A stretch of 64,000 nt of DNA from CADEDV01 sp964596345 (lineage in GTDB: Bacteria > Bacteroidota > Bacteroidia > Chitinophagales > Chitinophagaceae), in assembly GCA_964596345.1 (NCBI GenBank), contig CAZQSZ010000003.1:434001-498000 (forward strand), in the 5' to 3' direction. The position numbers and the translations under genes were made by a program. The notes under the pieces are model-generated. The model was not told where the DNA came from and ran no database searches. It saw only the letters and a program-made list of their open reading frames with translations. Below are positions 44,240 to 53,447 of the stretch, in pieces. Numbering within the stretch: position 1 is the stretch's first letter; each line of letters opens with the position of its first letter.

Positions 44240-45564
44240 TACAGTTTGGTTATTTTTAATTCCACCCGTCTGTTCCTGGACCGGTTTGCTTCCGTATCAT
44301 TGGGTGCAACCGGTTGATCGGGTCCGAATCCTTTAATAGTGATCAGCCCTTCCTCGATTCCTTTTGAAACAAGATAGTCTTTACAACTTTTCACTCTTTT
44401 CAGCGATAGCTCCCGGTTCAGGCTGGCTGAACCTTCGGAAGAAGTATGACCGGATAAAAGAATCTCCATCGACGGGTTTTGCTTCATAAAGGCAGCCAGT
44501 TTATCCAGTTCCTGTTTGCCTGCTGCCAGTAATACAGCACTGTTCACTTCAAACTGTATATTGTTCATCACCACATGATCTCCTTCCTGCAGGGTCTTGT
44601 CGTTGAACTGTACTTTACCGGAACGTTTCAGTTCGAGCAGCACATCTTCTGTGGTTTCTCCTTCTATCACATCCACCTGTTGTTGAGCCGAGGAATAACC
44701 CGCCGCACTGCCGGTTACTATGTTCAATCCTGCCGGAATAGCCTGCAACAGGAAGCTTCCCCCGGCGTCTGTTAGCACCATTCCGTAATCTTTTACTTCT
44801 GCACTGGCATTGGCAATGGGCTTTTTTGTTTCTTCATCAATGATCGTTCCTTTGATATTGCCCTTGTACAATACAGCTTTGGGATTGATGAGCAGTTTTA
44901 CAAAATCAATGGCAAAGCCATCACCGGTTTCTGTTACCGGGTCATCAATGAAAATAACTAATGAATCGCCCCGGAGCATGACCAGTTGTTCGGCTGTGAA
45001 TTTGAAACTGATGAGTTTACCGACCGGCCCGGCCTGGTTCACGCCGTTGATCATTTTTTCTGCTTCAATGAAACGTTGCCCGTTAATCCTGAACTGGAAT
45101 TTTTTTTGATATTCCGGGGACTGAAAATCATCAATGAATAACTGGAGAGCAGCTGATGTGACAGAAATATCTTTGATATCTTTTAATGGGATAACGACCG
45201 GCACCGGGTTATTAGCGGGTCTTTCTGTAGAGCCGGTATAACCATCATGCGGTGCGTCGCTGCCATATCGATACCCCGTGGGTATCATGATCCGGTCGGT
45301 TCCCGGAATATCATTTTTATTTAGTTCCCATGGGTAACCATGGGCATCCGTACTTCTGCCGGAAAAGGGATTAAACCCTTCGGCCCAACCGTGACTGAGG
45401 TTATCAATATCACCCAGCCGGATCATGGCATCGGCTTCAGGTGTATGCTTTAATACCAGGAATTGTTTTGTCCAGTTACCATCAGTAGCTGTTATTGTTT
45501 GTGAAAAGGACTGCGGTGTGTTGTAACAAAACAACAAAAGAAACAGGCAAGGCCATTTTTTCAT
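44239..45564 (-). CDS. OmpA-family protein with carboxypeptidase-regulatory-like domain
   Basis: A 441-residue exported protein. Signal peptide to about residue 22. An N-terminal domain of about 200 residues ('LGDIDNLSHGWAEGFNPFSGRS' in part, 'AHGYPWELNKNDI') looks like a secreted beta-sandwich. A carboxypeptidase-regulatory-like domain lies at about 235-310 ('GNIKGTIIDEETKKPIANASAEV' in part), then a C-terminal OmpA/MotB peptidoglycan-binding domain (about 330-440: 'IQFEVNSAVLLAAGKQELDKLA' in part, 'LSGHTSSEGSASLNRELS', 'RSRNRRVELKI'). The last part anchors it to peptidoglycan. It shares an operon with the YdeI gene. Role: envelope anchoring, inferred. Confidence 0.9.
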   Translation of the reverse strand: MKKWPCLFLLLFCYNTPQSFSQTITATDGNWTKQFLVLKHTPEADAMIRLGDIDNLSHGWAEGFNPFSGRSTDAHGYPWELNKNDIPGTDRIMIPTGYRYGSDAPHDGYTGSTERPANNPVPVVIPLKDIKDISVTSAALQLFIDDFQSPEYQKKFQFRINGQRFIEAEKMINGVNQAGPVGKLISFKFTAEQLVMLRGDSLVIFIDDPVTETGDGFAIDFVKLLINPKAVLYKGNIKGTIIDEETKKPIANASAEVKDYGMVLTDAGGSFLLQAIPAGLNIVTGSAAGYSSAQQQVDVIEGETTEDVLLELKRSGKVQFNDKTLQEGDHVVMNNIQFEVNSAVLLAAGKQELDKLAAFMKQNPSMEILLSGHTSSEGSASLNRELSLKRVKSCKDYLVSKGIEEGLITIKGFGPDQPVAPNDTEANRSRNRRVELKITKL

Positions 45565-45606
45565 AAAATGATTTCTGGTTACCTGCTAATTTAATTCTTC
45601 TTTTTC

Positions 45607-46248
45607 TCAATAATTCTCAGCCGGAGGCTTTGTCAATATCTTTCTTTTAACAAGATCATACGAAAGCAACTGCCCAAATGTATGGGCAAGGATCGTGGTG
45701 GAAGCATAATCAAAGGTCCGGGTACGGGCGGAGTAGATAATCTGCCGGGAAGCACCGTCATAAAAATTACATTCCCAGGTAAACCGGGTTTGTTCGCCGT
45801 AATAACCAGGTGTATAGATCCTGTCATTTACAGAGTTCATGTATTGTTCAAAGCGGCTGTTCTGCCCCGAACGAAGGCTGTCGGTAATCCGGCCGGGGAC
45901 ATAAAATTTCTCTTTTTGTTTATCCAGCAATACAAGGGTGAATACAGCATCAAAATTTCTGCCGCTGACAGCCGCAATGGCCCGGTTCGTATCTCCTTTT
46001 ACAAAAGTGCCGGCGGGGTAAATGGTATTCGCGGCAATGGCATAATAGCCCATATTCCGCAGGTCTTCAGCCAGGTGGTCCTCCATTTTAGATTGCAATA
46101 CATTATCGGTATCGGAAGCAATGGCCAGAACCAGTATTTGTTTGTATTGCTTTGGCTGCAGGTTTTTTGCTGTCCAGTGCCGGGTGATCTTACTGGGCTG
46201 GCAGGCCGCAAACAAGATCAATGAGGAGAGCAGGATTAGTTTTTTCAT
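45607..46248 (-). CDS. Lipoprotein of unknown function
   Basis: A 213-residue lipoprotein: signal 'ILFAAC' with lipid Cys16. The mature protein begins 'ITRHWTAKNLQPKQYKQILVLAIA' in pieces, followed by a mixed alpha/beta region ('NFDAVFTLVLLDKQKEKFYVPG') and a C-terminal 'FDYASTTILAHTFGQLLSYD'. The pattern of a strand followed by a helix-rich middle resembles the small periplasmic proteins of the DUF4136/CsgG-like groups, but I cannot name a family with confidence. The gene lies 42 bases upstream of the OmpA-family gene on the same strand. Confidence 0.65.
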   Translation of the reverse strand: MKKLILLSSLILFAACQPSKITRHWTAKNLQPKQYKQILVLAIASDTDNVLQSKMEDHLAEDLRNMGYYAIAANTIYPAGTFVKGDTNRAIAAVSGRNFDAVFTLVLLDKQKEKFYVPGRITDSLRSGQNSRFEQYMNSVNDRIYTPGYYGEQTRFTWECNFYDGASRQIIYSARTRTFDYASTTILAHTFGQLLSYDLVKRKILTKPPAENY

Positions 46249-46408
46249 TGGTCGGTTTTAGACCCTAAAACTACCCGTGCAGGAAGAAAATCAGGTTGAG
46301 GCAGGTCAATCGCTTATAAGAGTTTCATCAGTAATTGAACTTGCTGGTGCTCAATTCTTTTCCCCAACTGTGAATAACTACAAATTGAGGGTGCAAGGCT
46401 CGTTTTGG

Positions 46409-46416
46409 TATATTTG
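46409..46416 (+). promoter_or_regulatory. parE: Possible -7 element (TATATTTG) for parE
   Basis: TATATTTG, matching TAnnTTTG, 153 bases before the parE ATG. If used, the leader would be long and would include the 46452-46474 hairpin. It is one of several possible chance matches. Confidence 0.3.
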
Positions 46417-46451
46417 CCCGATTGGCTATTTTTCGACGGAAACGGTTGTTC

Positions 46452-46474
46452 GCAGACAGTAAAATGCTGTCTGC
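46452..46474. repeat. Inverted repeat in the parE leader
   Basis: GCAGACAG and CTGTCTGC, perfectly complementary with a seven-base spacer, followed 17 bases later by TTGTCTGTGG. It could form an mRNA hairpin or a protein site. The function is unknown. Confidence 0.5.
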
Positions 46475-46569
46475 AGGAAGGAAACTGTTGTCTGTGGACA
46501 TGTAGCTGACCTGAAAACTAATAACCTGTAAATATTGGGGAGCTGACTACGGCAGTGCCCCGCAAGATT

Positions 46570-48471
46570 ATGGCAAAAGAAAAAGATACAACCAACCTGT
46601 TTGACTATACGGAAGACAGTATCAAGTCGCTGGATTGGAAAGAGCATATCCGCCTGCGGCCCGGTATGTACATTGGTAAGCTGGGCGATGGGGCTTCACC
46701 GGACGATGGGATCTATGTGCTGGTGAAAGAAGTGATGGATAACTGTATTGATGAATACACGATGGGGCACGGGAAAACGGTGGAACTGTCGATCGAAGGA
46801 AAAACCGTTACGATCCGTGACTATGGCCGTGGTATTCCGCTGGGTAAAGTGGTGGATGTGGTGAGTAAGATCAATACCGGTGCAAAATATGACAGCAAGG
46901 CTTTCCAGAAATCGGTGGGGTTGAATGGGGTGGGTACCAAAGCCGTGAATGCACTGAGTAATTATTTTAAAGTCACTGCGATCCGCGACGGAAAGGAAAA
47001 GACGGCTGAATTTGAAAGAGGGGTACTGATCAAGGAACATAAAGAAGCAAAGAGTACCGAGCAAAATGGTACGATGGTGACCTTTGTTCCGGATGACCAG
47101 GTATTCAAGAATTTTAAATTCTTACCGGAGTTCCTGGAGAACCAGATCTGGAATTATTGTTTCCTGAATGCAGGACTGAAGATCCTTTTTAATGGTAAAA
47201 GTTTTATCAGTAAGAATGGCCTACTCGACCTGCTGCAACGCAAGACCAATGAAGACGAGATCCGTTACCCGATCATTCACTTAACCGGTGATGATATTGA
47301 GGTGGCGATCTCGCATACCAATGACTACGGTGAAGACATTTACAGTTTTGTCAATGGCCAGCATACCACGCAGGGAGGAACCCACCAGCAGGCCTTCCGG
47401 GAAGCGTATGTAAAAACGATCCGTGATTTCTTTAAGAAAGATTACGATGCAGCGGATATACGAACAGGTATTGTTGCTGCTGTGTCTGTAAGAGTAGTGG
47501 AACCGGTGTTTGAATCGCAGACCAAAACAAAACTGGGTTCAGTGAACGTGGATGTGGATGGGCCCAGTATGCGGCAGTTTGTAGGCGACTTCTTATCCAA
47601 AGAACTGGATAATTTCCTGCACAAGAATCCTTCGATCGCCGATGGATTGAAAAAACGCATTGAGCAAAGCGAACGGGAGCGAAAGGAGCTTGCGGGCATT
47701 AAGAAACTGGCGAATGAAAGAGCCAAGAAAGCAAATCTTCATAATAAGAAATTGCGGGATTGCCGCTACCATCTCAACGATGAGCCGCCTTCCAAAGGCA
47801 AGGAAGATTTTTTAGCGAAGCAGGGAGAGACCACCATCTTTATTACGGAAGGAGATAGTGCCAGTGGTTCTATTACCAAGGCCAGGAATGTGGAAATACA
47901 GGCGGTATTCAGTTTGCGGGGTAAGCCCCTGAACTGTTTCGGGCTGACCAAGAAAGTGGTGTACGAGAATGAAGAATTCAACTTGCTGCAACATGCTTTG
48001 AATATTGAAGAAGGCCTGGAAGGCTTACGGTTTAATAATGTGGTGATCGCCACGGATGCCGATGTGGATGGTATGCATATCCGTTTACTGCTGATGACCT
48101 TCTTTCTCCAGTTTTTCCCTGACCTGGTGAAGCATGAAAAAGTATATGTGCTGGAAACGCCGTTGTTCCGGGTGCGAAATAAACAGGAAACCATTTATTG
48201 CTTCAGTGAACAGGAGAAGCAGGATGCCATGAAGAAACTCGGTACCAAACCGGAAGTAACACGATTTAAAGGATTAGGAGAGATCAGCCCGGATGAATTT
48301 GCACAGTTCATCGGCGCCGATATGCGCAAACAACTGATGCGGCTGGAACAAGGCGATCATATACAACAACTGCTGGAATATTATATGGGTAAGAATACGA
48401 TGGAAAGACAGGAATTTATTATCAATAACCTGAAAGTGGAGCTGGATAAAGTGGAGGAGATCGCACAATAA
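46570..48471 (+). CDS. parE: DNA topoisomerase IV subunit B (ParE)
   Basis: A 633-residue type II topoisomerase ATPase subunit. N-terminal GHKL fold: 'EHIRLRPGMYIG', 'VKEVMDNCIDEY' (ATP-binding Glu and Asn), 'GRGIPLGKV' and 'KSVGLNGVGTKAVNAL' (ATP lid). A transducer domain follows, then TOPRIM with 'ITEGDSASGS' and 'DADVDGMHIR', and the C-terminal tail 'GLGEISPDEFAQFI'. The ATG used gives 'MAKEKDTTNLFDY'; a GTG five codons upstream is possible. Stop and the next start overlap by one base (TAATG). Confidence 0.95.
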   Translation: MAKEKDTTNLFDYTEDSIKSLDWKEHIRLRPGMYIGKLGDGASPDDGIYVLVKEVMDNCIDEYTMGHGKTVELSIEGKTVTIRDYGRGIPLGKVVDVVSKINTGAKYDSKAFQKSVGLNGVGTKAVNALSNYFKVTAIRDGKEKTAEFERGVLIKEHKEAKSTEQNGTMVTFVPDDQVFKNFKFLPEFLENQIWNYCFLNAGLKILFNGKSFISKNGLLDLLQRKTNEDEIRYPIIHLTGDDIEVAISHTNDYGEDIYSFVNGQHTTQGGTHQQAFREAYVKTIRDFFKKDYDAADIRTGIVAAVSVRVVEPVFESQTKTKLGSVNVDVDGPSMRQFVGDFLSKELDNFLHKNPSIADGLKKRIEQSERERKELAGIKKLANERAKKANLHNKKLRDCRYHLNDEPPSKGKEDFLAKQGETTIFITEGDSASGSITKARNVEIQAVFSLRGKPLNCFGLTKKVVYENEEFNLLQHALNIEEGLEGLRFNNVVIATDADVDGMHIRLLLMTFFLQFFPDLVKHEKVYVLETPLFRVRNKQETIYCFSEQEKQDAMKKLGTKPEVTRFKGLGEISPDEFAQFIGADMRKQLMRLEQGDHIQQLLEYYMGKNTMERQEFIINNLKVELDKVEEIAQ

Positions 48472-49196
48472 TGACGAAGCTTGATATTATACGAAAGACG
48501 AAATCGCTGTTCATGAAATGGCGGTTGCATGGTATCGTGGAACCGTTCACCGGTTTGCTGCTCAATGCCTATCATATGTCAAAGCTGAGTAAGTGGAGAC
48601 AGCAGACAAAAGTAACGGGCTATAATGACTGGTACCAGGGCAGTTGGGATTATAGCCGTCGGATCAATTTATACGAAGCGGTCAGCAAGCAGGAAAATTT
48701 AAAAGATACACCGCTTGATTATTTTGAATTTGGAGTTTGCGGTGGTCATTCTTTTAAATGGTGGCTCGAGCATAATGCTAACCCTAATTCTAAGTTTTAC
48801 GGCTTCGATACTTTTGAAGGATTGCCGGAAGACTTTGGACCCTTCAGTAAAGGCACGATGGCCGTGGCACTGGAGTCACTGAATATTACCGATCCAAGAG
48901 CCAATTTTTATAAGGGTTTGTTTCAAGATACGCTGATCCCTTTTTTAGCAACTTATCAAAGCGGGAAGAAAAAACTGATCCATATGGATGCTGATCTGTT
49001 CAGTGCCACTATTTTCAGTTTGTCGCAATTGTACCGTTTCCTGGATGATGGCGATATTATATTATTTGATGAGTTTGCGGTGCCGAAACATGAGTTCATG
49101 GCCTTTAAGATTTTCACAGAAAGTTTTTATGTGAACTATGAAGTGATCGGAGCTGCCAACAACTATTTATTTGTCGCTGTAAAAATTAAAAAATAA
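48471..49196 (+). CDS. TylF/MycF-like SAM-dependent methyltransferase
   Basis: A 241-residue protein with the TylF/MycF fold: 'YFEFGVCGGHSFKWWLEHN' in part is the SAM-binding start, 'KFYGFDTFEGLPEDFGPFSKG' in pieces and 'LIHMDADLFSATIFSLSQLYRFL' in part carry the metal-binding Asp pair, and 'IILFDEF' the third. The family methylates hydroxyls on macrolide sugars and other small molecules. The acceptor here is unknown. The gene is fused by a one-base overlap to parE, so it is in the topoisomerase operon, an unusual place for such an enzyme. Confidence 0.85.
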   Translation: MTKLDIIRKTKSLFMKWRLHGIVEPFTGLLLNAYHMSKLSKWRQQTKVTGYNDWYQGSWDYSRRINLYEAVSKQENLKDTPLDYFEFGVCGGHSFKWWLEHNANPNSKFYGFDTFEGLPEDFGPFSKGTMAVALESLNITDPRANFYKGLFQDTLIPFLATYQSGKKKLIHMDADLFSATIFSLSQLYRFLDDGDIILFDEFAVPKHEFMAFKIFTESFYVNYEVIGAANNYLFVAVKIKK

Positions 49197-49200
49197 AATT

Positions 49201-49219
49201 CCTTCTGTAATAAAGAAGG
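49201..49219 (+). repeat. Short inverted repeat next to a Shine-Dalgarno site
   Basis: CCTTCT at 49201-49206 pairs with AGAAGG at 49214-49219. It could also pair with AGGAGG in the adjacent ribosome site (five base pairs and one G-T), so alternative structures that hide or free the site are possible. Confidence 0.45.
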
Positions 49220-49220
49220 T

Positions 49221-49227
49221 GAGGAGG
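49221..49227 (+). promoter_or_regulatory. Strong Shine-Dalgarno site of the DUF1835 gene
   Basis: GAGGAGG, four bases before the ATG at 49232. Such strong sites are rare in this phylum, so this one stands out and fixes the start of the DUF1835 gene. Confidence 0.65.
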
Positions 49228-49231
49228 TTTT

Positions 49232-50083
49232 ATGATACATATTGTTTTTAACGAGAGTGAAGTGCAGTTGATGCAACAGGTGATGGAACTGGATGAAACC
49301 CTGGCTGGTGAAGTGGTACTGATCCGGGATGATTTTGCCGTAGGCCCGTTAACAGGACTTGATACCGAAGAAGGCTGGAATGCAAGAGTGGAATGGTGGA
49401 AAAATTTATTAGATACATCTCCTTATGGGCAAAACCTGGCCGGCAGTTTTGATGACAGGCAAACAGTAGAAGCTATAAAAGCAAAGCTGGAAGAAAATGA
49501 AACGGAAGAAATATGGATATGGATGGGGCAGAACCAGCATGATGTGACCGGTTATTACTGGCTGATGCCGCAACTGAGAAATTACCAGGGAAGGGTGATG
49601 GTATTATACATGAACAATCTTCCTTTTATCAATGAGAAGGGACAGATATTCTATCCTTCCTGGCTGCACGAGATTCAGCCGAAGGAATTCACCAAGGCTA
49701 AAAAATTATGCCGCCCCATTACGCTGAGTGAGTTTGAAGTGGATCCGGATGAATGGAAGAAACTGGTGGAAGAGAATGCAACTGTAAGAATACTGGAAGG
49801 AGGAAAAAAGATCGTTGGTAAAGAAGATAGCTTTTATGACAACGAGATACTCAAAAACCTGACCCCTGAATGGCAGAAAGCCACCCGGGTTTTATCCAAT
49901 ACCCTGAACCGGATGAAAATTAAGACCGGTGATGTGTTCATCATGTGGAGGATGAAACAACTGATCGCAGCAGGAAGGATTGAAACCATGGGCGATCCTG
50001 CCAAAGGATGGAAGGATTTTGATGTGAAGCAGGCGGGAGCCAAACTGGCGGAGATGAGTATTCCTGAACAGGAAACTGTATAA
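49232..50083 (+). CDS. DUF1835/DUF3658-like protein
   Basis: A 283-residue cytosolic protein. The first part ('IHIVFNESEVQLMQQVME' and 'EVVLIRDDFAVGPLTGLD') is the DUF1835 signature, with a 'RDDFAVGPL' loop. A middle region has 'EIWIWMGQNQHDVTGYYWLMPQLRNYQGRV' in pieces. The C-terminal part resembles DUF3658. Function unknown; family members are often in small stand-alone operons. It is between the methyltransferase and DUF4260 genes of the parE-parC run, and the next start follows two bases after its stop. Confidence 0.85.
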   Translation: MIHIVFNESEVQLMQQVMELDETLAGEVVLIRDDFAVGPLTGLDTEEGWNARVEWWKNLLDTSPYGQNLAGSFDDRQTVEAIKAKLEENETEEIWIWMGQNQHDVTGYYWLMPQLRNYQGRVMVLYMNNLPFINEKGQIFYPSWLHEIQPKEFTKAKKLCRPITLSEFEVDPDEWKKLVEENATVRILEGGKKIVGKEDSFYDNEILKNLTPEWQKATRVLSNTLNRMKIKTGDVFIMWRMKQLIAAGRIETMGDPAKGWKDFDVKQAGAKLAEMSIPEQETV

Positions 50084-50085
50084 CC

Positions 50086-50439
50086 ATGAAGAATATCATC
50101 AAACTGGAAGAAGCTTTTATGTTCGGGCTTGCAGTGTATGCCCTTACGCTTTTCAACGTGGAATGGTGGTGGTACCTGGTTTTGTTCCTGGGACCTGATA
50201 TCAGCATGATCGGGTATGTAGCGGGTAATACAGTTGGAGCTATTGCATACAATGTATTTCATCATAAGGGGCTGGCAGTTTTGATTTTTGCAACCGGCTT
50301 TGTTTTGCCCAATGAGTTATTACAGTTGGTGGGTATCGTTCTGTTTGGTCATGCTTCCATGGACAGGATGATGGGCTACGGTTTAAAACTGAAAGAAGGA
50401 TTTAAGTTCACACATTTAGGACCGATAGGAAAGAAATAA
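50086..50439 (+). CDS. DUF4260 membrane protein
   Basis: A 117-residue protein with three or four hydrophobic segments (about 9-25, 26-45, 62-80 and 85-102), with 'EWWWYLVLFLGPDISMIGYVAGN' in part and 'YNVFHHKGLAVL' and the 'LFGHASMDRMMGYGLK' end. This matches the DUF4260 family of small integral membrane proteins, without known function. Two bases from the DUF1835 stop and four bases before parC, so one transcript. Confidence 0.85.
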   Translation: MKNIIKLEEAFMFGLAVYALTLFNVEWWWYLVLFLGPDISMIGYVAGNTVGAIAYNVFHHKGLAVLIFATGFVLPNELLQLVGIVLFGHASMDRMMGYGLKLKEGFKFTHLGPIGKK

Positions 50440-50443
50440 AACA

Positions 50444-52960
50444 ATGAGTGCAGCAAAAAATAAATTAACAGACGTTCAGAATAACGACAGCGGCTTGCAT
50501 GGCCAGTATAAGACATGGTTCCTTGACTATGCCTCCTATGTTATATTGGAAAGAGCCGTACCTGCTATTGAAGACGGACTGAAACCGGTACAACGCCGCA
50601 TCCTTCATGCCATGAAAGAAATGGATGACGGACGTTATAACAAAGTCGCTAATATCATCGGGCAGGCCATGCAATACCATCCGCATGGTGATGCCAGTAT
50701 CGGCGATGCGCTGGTGAACATGGGGCAGAAAGACCTGCTGATCGACACACAGGGTAACTGGGGTGATGTACGTACAGGTGATGATGCCGCAGCTGCCCGT
50801 TACATTGAAGCAAGGCTTAGCAAGTTTGCCTTGGAAGTTGCTTTTAATGCCAAGACCACTGACTGGCAATTGAGCTATGATGGCCGTAAGAATGAGCCGG
50901 TCACTTTGCCGATGAAGTTTCCTTTGTTACTGGCACAGGGAGCGGATGGTATTGCGGTGGGTTTATCCACCAAAATCCTTCCGCATAATTTCTGTGAACT
51001 GATCGAAGCAGCGATAAAATATTTACGGGGTAAGCGTTTTGAGCTCTATCCCGATTTTCTCACAGGTGGAATGATTGATGTAGCGGATTATAACCAGGGC
51101 AAAAGAGGCGGTAAAGTAAAAGTAAGAGCCCATATTGAAGAAGTGGATAAGAAAACACTGGCTATAAAGAGTGTGCCTTATGGTGTTACCACCACGCAGC
51201 TGATGGAATCCATCGTAAAAGCCAATGACCAGGGAAAGATCAAGATCAAAAAAGTAACGGATAATACCGCAGCCGAGGTGGAGATACAGGTAGACCTCGC
51301 ACCAGGTATTTCCCCTGATATCACTATTGATGCACTGTATAAATTCACGGATTGCGAGATCTCTATTTCTCCCAATGCCTGCGTCATCGTGGATATGAAA
51401 CCCCAGTTTCTCGGGGTGCAGGAATTGCTGAAGCTTTCTACGGATAAGACAAAAGATCTGCTGGAACAGGAGCTGAAGATCAAACTGGCAGAACTGCAGG
51501 AAAAATGGCATTACACCTCTTTAGAGAAAATATTCTTTGAAGAGAAGATCTACAAGGAACTGGAGAAAAAACACGAGACCTGGGATAAAGTGCTGGAAGC
51601 AATTGATAAAGCTTTCGTGCCTTTCAAAAAGCAGCTGAAAAGGGAGATCACCAGGGAAGATATTGTGAAGCTGACCGAGAAACCGGTCCGCCGTATCTAC
51701 AAGCTGGATATAGACGAACTGAATGCCCAGATCAAAGGGCTGGAAGCCGATATCAAACAGGTGAAGAATGACCTCAGTAACCTGGTGGATTATGCCGTGG
51801 CCTATTATGAGAACCTGTTGAAGAAATATGGCAAAGGAAGAGAACGGAAAACAGAGATCAAACAGTTTGAAGTGATCGAAGCCAAGAACGTAGCGATCGC
51901 TAATGCGAAATTATATGTAAACAGGGAAGAAGGCTTTATCGGAACAGGATTGAAGAAAGATGAGTTGCTATTTGAATGTTCCGACCTCGATGATATCATC
52001 GTGTTTGCAAAACGGGGTATCATGAAAGTGGTAAAAGTGTCGGATAAAACATTCATCGGCAAAGACATTTTGTATGCGGCCGTTTTCCAGAAGAATGATG
52101 AACGCACCACTTATAATATGATCTATGCAGATGGCGCCACCGGGATCAGTTATGCCAAACGTTTCAATGTGACCGGGGTGACCCGTGATAAAGAGTATGA
52201 CCTCACCAAGGGCCATGAGAAATCCAAAGTGCATTATTTTACGGCTAATGCCAATGGGGAAGCCGAAGTGGTGAAAGTGGTTTTGAGTCCTGCTTCTTCA
52301 GCCCGTATCAAGGAGTTTGATTTTTATTTTGAGGAACTGGATATTAAAGGCCGCAGCAGCATGGGTAACCAGGTAACGAAATACCCGATCAAATCCGTGA
52401 AATTTAAAGAAGCTGGTAAAGCCACACTGAGCGGACGCAAACTCTGGTTTGATGAGAAGTTCGGAAGGCTGAGTGCTGAAGAAAAAGGTATTTATCTCGG
52501 CAGCTTTGAACCGGAAGATAAAGTACTGGTGATCTATACGGACGGTAATTACGAGATCACCGACCAGGAGATGACGCAGAAATTTGATGCTGAAAAAGTA
52601 CTGCATATCGGCAAATTCTATCCGGAGAAGATCATTACGGCGGTGTACGTTGACAATGAGAAGAAGCAATATATCGTGAAGCGGTTCAAAATTGAAACCA
52701 CCACCCTTAAGTCGAAGTTCCTGTTTATTAAAGAAGGGAATAATAATTACGTGGAAGCGGTAACCACCGATGAAGAACCGATACTGGCCGTGCAGCAGGG
52801 CAGGGGGGAACAGGTACGAAAAGCGAAGTTCAAAATTGCAAAGATGGTGGAAGTGATGGGCTGGAAAGCAGTTGGTGCCAAATTAGTGGATTACAGCAAG
52901 AGTGTGGAAATGGAATGGGTGAAACCGAAAGCGGATGATAACCAGCCGGAGTTGTTCTGA
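50444..52960 (+). CDS. parC: DNA topoisomerase IV subunit A (ParC)
   Basis: An 838-residue type II topoisomerase subunit that cuts and rejoins DNA. Winged-helix core with 'MQYHPHGDASIGDALVNMGQ' in part, catalytic Tyr in 'AARYIEARLSKFA' (about residue 117), tower and coiled coil with 'LEADIKQVKNDLSNLVDYAV' in part, and a C-terminal beta-pinwheel-like region with several 'GxxKxV/GxGR' repeats ('GIMKVVKVSDKTFIG'). It acts with ParE to unlink daughter chromosomes. The run parE to parC is in one direction with minimal gaps. Confidence 0.95.
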   Translation: MSAAKNKLTDVQNNDSGLHGQYKTWFLDYASYVILERAVPAIEDGLKPVQRRILHAMKEMDDGRYNKVANIIGQAMQYHPHGDASIGDALVNMGQKDLLIDTQGNWGDVRTGDDAAAARYIEARLSKFALEVAFNAKTTDWQLSYDGRKNEPVTLPMKFPLLLAQGADGIAVGLSTKILPHNFCELIEAAIKYLRGKRFELYPDFLTGGMIDVADYNQGKRGGKVKVRAHIEEVDKKTLAIKSVPYGVTTTQLMESIVKANDQGKIKIKKVTDNTAAEVEIQVDLAPGISPDITIDALYKFTDCEISISPNACVIVDMKPQFLGVQELLKLSTDKTKDLLEQELKIKLAELQEKWHYTSLEKIFFEEKIYKELEKKHETWDKVLEAIDKAFVPFKKQLKREITREDIVKLTEKPVRRIYKLDIDELNAQIKGLEADIKQVKNDLSNLVDYAVAYYENLLKKYGKGRERKTEIKQFEVIEAKNVAIANAKLYVNREEGFIGTGLKKDELLFECSDLDDIIVFAKRGIMKVVKVSDKTFIGKDILYAAVFQKNDERTTYNMIYADGATGISYAKRFNVTGVTRDKEYDLTKGHEKSKVHYFTANANGEAEVVKVVLSPASSARIKEFDFYFEELDIKGRSSMGNQVTKYPIKSVKFKEAGKATLSGRKLWFDEKFGRLSAEEKGIYLGSFEPEDKVLVIYTDGNYEITDQEMTQKFDAEKVLHIGKFYPEKIITAVYVDNEKKQYIVKRFKIETTTLKSKFLFIKEGNNNYVEAVTTDEEPILAVQQGRGEQVRKAKFKIAKMVEVMGWKAVGAKLVDYSKSVEMEWVKPKADDNQPELF

Positions 52961-52978
52961 CCTTTTAAAGATATTCTT

Positions 52979-53428
52979 ATGAGAGTAGTAATGCTAATGA
53001 GCTTAATTATTATTACTGGTTGTGGTGGTGTCCAGTCAGAAAAGAATTTAATGGATAAAACTGCTATGCCTTTAATAGATTCATTTTATTCAAAGGTTCA
53101 ACGAAAAGAAGCAGCCTTAGCTATTGACGGATTATTATCCTCTAATCCCAATATAAACTTAAAGGATTCTGCTACACTTGATTTGAAAAGCAAGTTTATT
53201 TTTCTGAATGAAAATGCAGGTTCATTTATGGGATACAAAATATTGAAAAAGCGATACATCGAAAATGATATTGCCGTTTATAGCAGCATGGGTAAGTTCG
53301 ATAAGAGATTCTATAGGTTCATTTTTATATTCTATAATAATGGGGTAAAAACCCGATTATATAAATTCCTTTTTGACGATTATCTTGAAGCGGAATTGGA
53401 GGGCTCATTGAAATTTTATACAAATTGA
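52979..53428 (+). CDS. Small lipoprotein, unknown function
   Basis: A 149-residue lipoprotein: 'MRVVMLMSLIIITGC' with Cys15 as lipid site. The mature protein is alpha/beta with 'PLIDSFYSKVQRKEAALAIDGLL' in part and a strand-rich second half ('GYKILKKRYIENDIAVYSSMGKFDKRFYRF' in pieces, 'IFIFYNNGV'). This is reminiscent of small NTF2-like or DUF3887-type proteins, but I cannot assign it. It is 18 bases after parC, so it may be the last gene of that run, but AT-rich coding with more rare codons suggests otherwise. Confidence 0.6.
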   Translation: MRVVMLMSLIIITGCGGVQSEKNLMDKTAMPLIDSFYSKVQRKEAALAIDGLLSSNPNINLKDSATLDLKSKFIFLNENAGSFMGYKILKKRYIENDIAVYSSMGKFDKRFYRFIFIFYNNGVKTRLYKFLFDDYLEAELEGSLKFYTN

Positions 53429-53447
53429 GCCTGTCAGATGTGTGATT

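Larger units (their letters stand above)
46249..46569. other. 321-base upstream region of parE
   Basis: Divergent region between the lipoprotein gene and parE. It holds TATATTTG at 46409-46416 and a perfect eight-base hairpin GCAGACAG/CTGTCTGC at 46452-46474, with a further TTGTCTGTGG downstream. No gene is supported. Confidence 0.45.

Noticed and set aside
45682..46224. Antisense 180-codon frame over the lipoprotein gene
   Set aside because: The minus-strand lipoprotein has a clear lipobox and start; the plus-strand frame has no domain or start signal.
46277..46462. 61-codon frame before parE
   Set aside because: Begins at GTG and has no recognisable pattern; it covers the likely promoter region.
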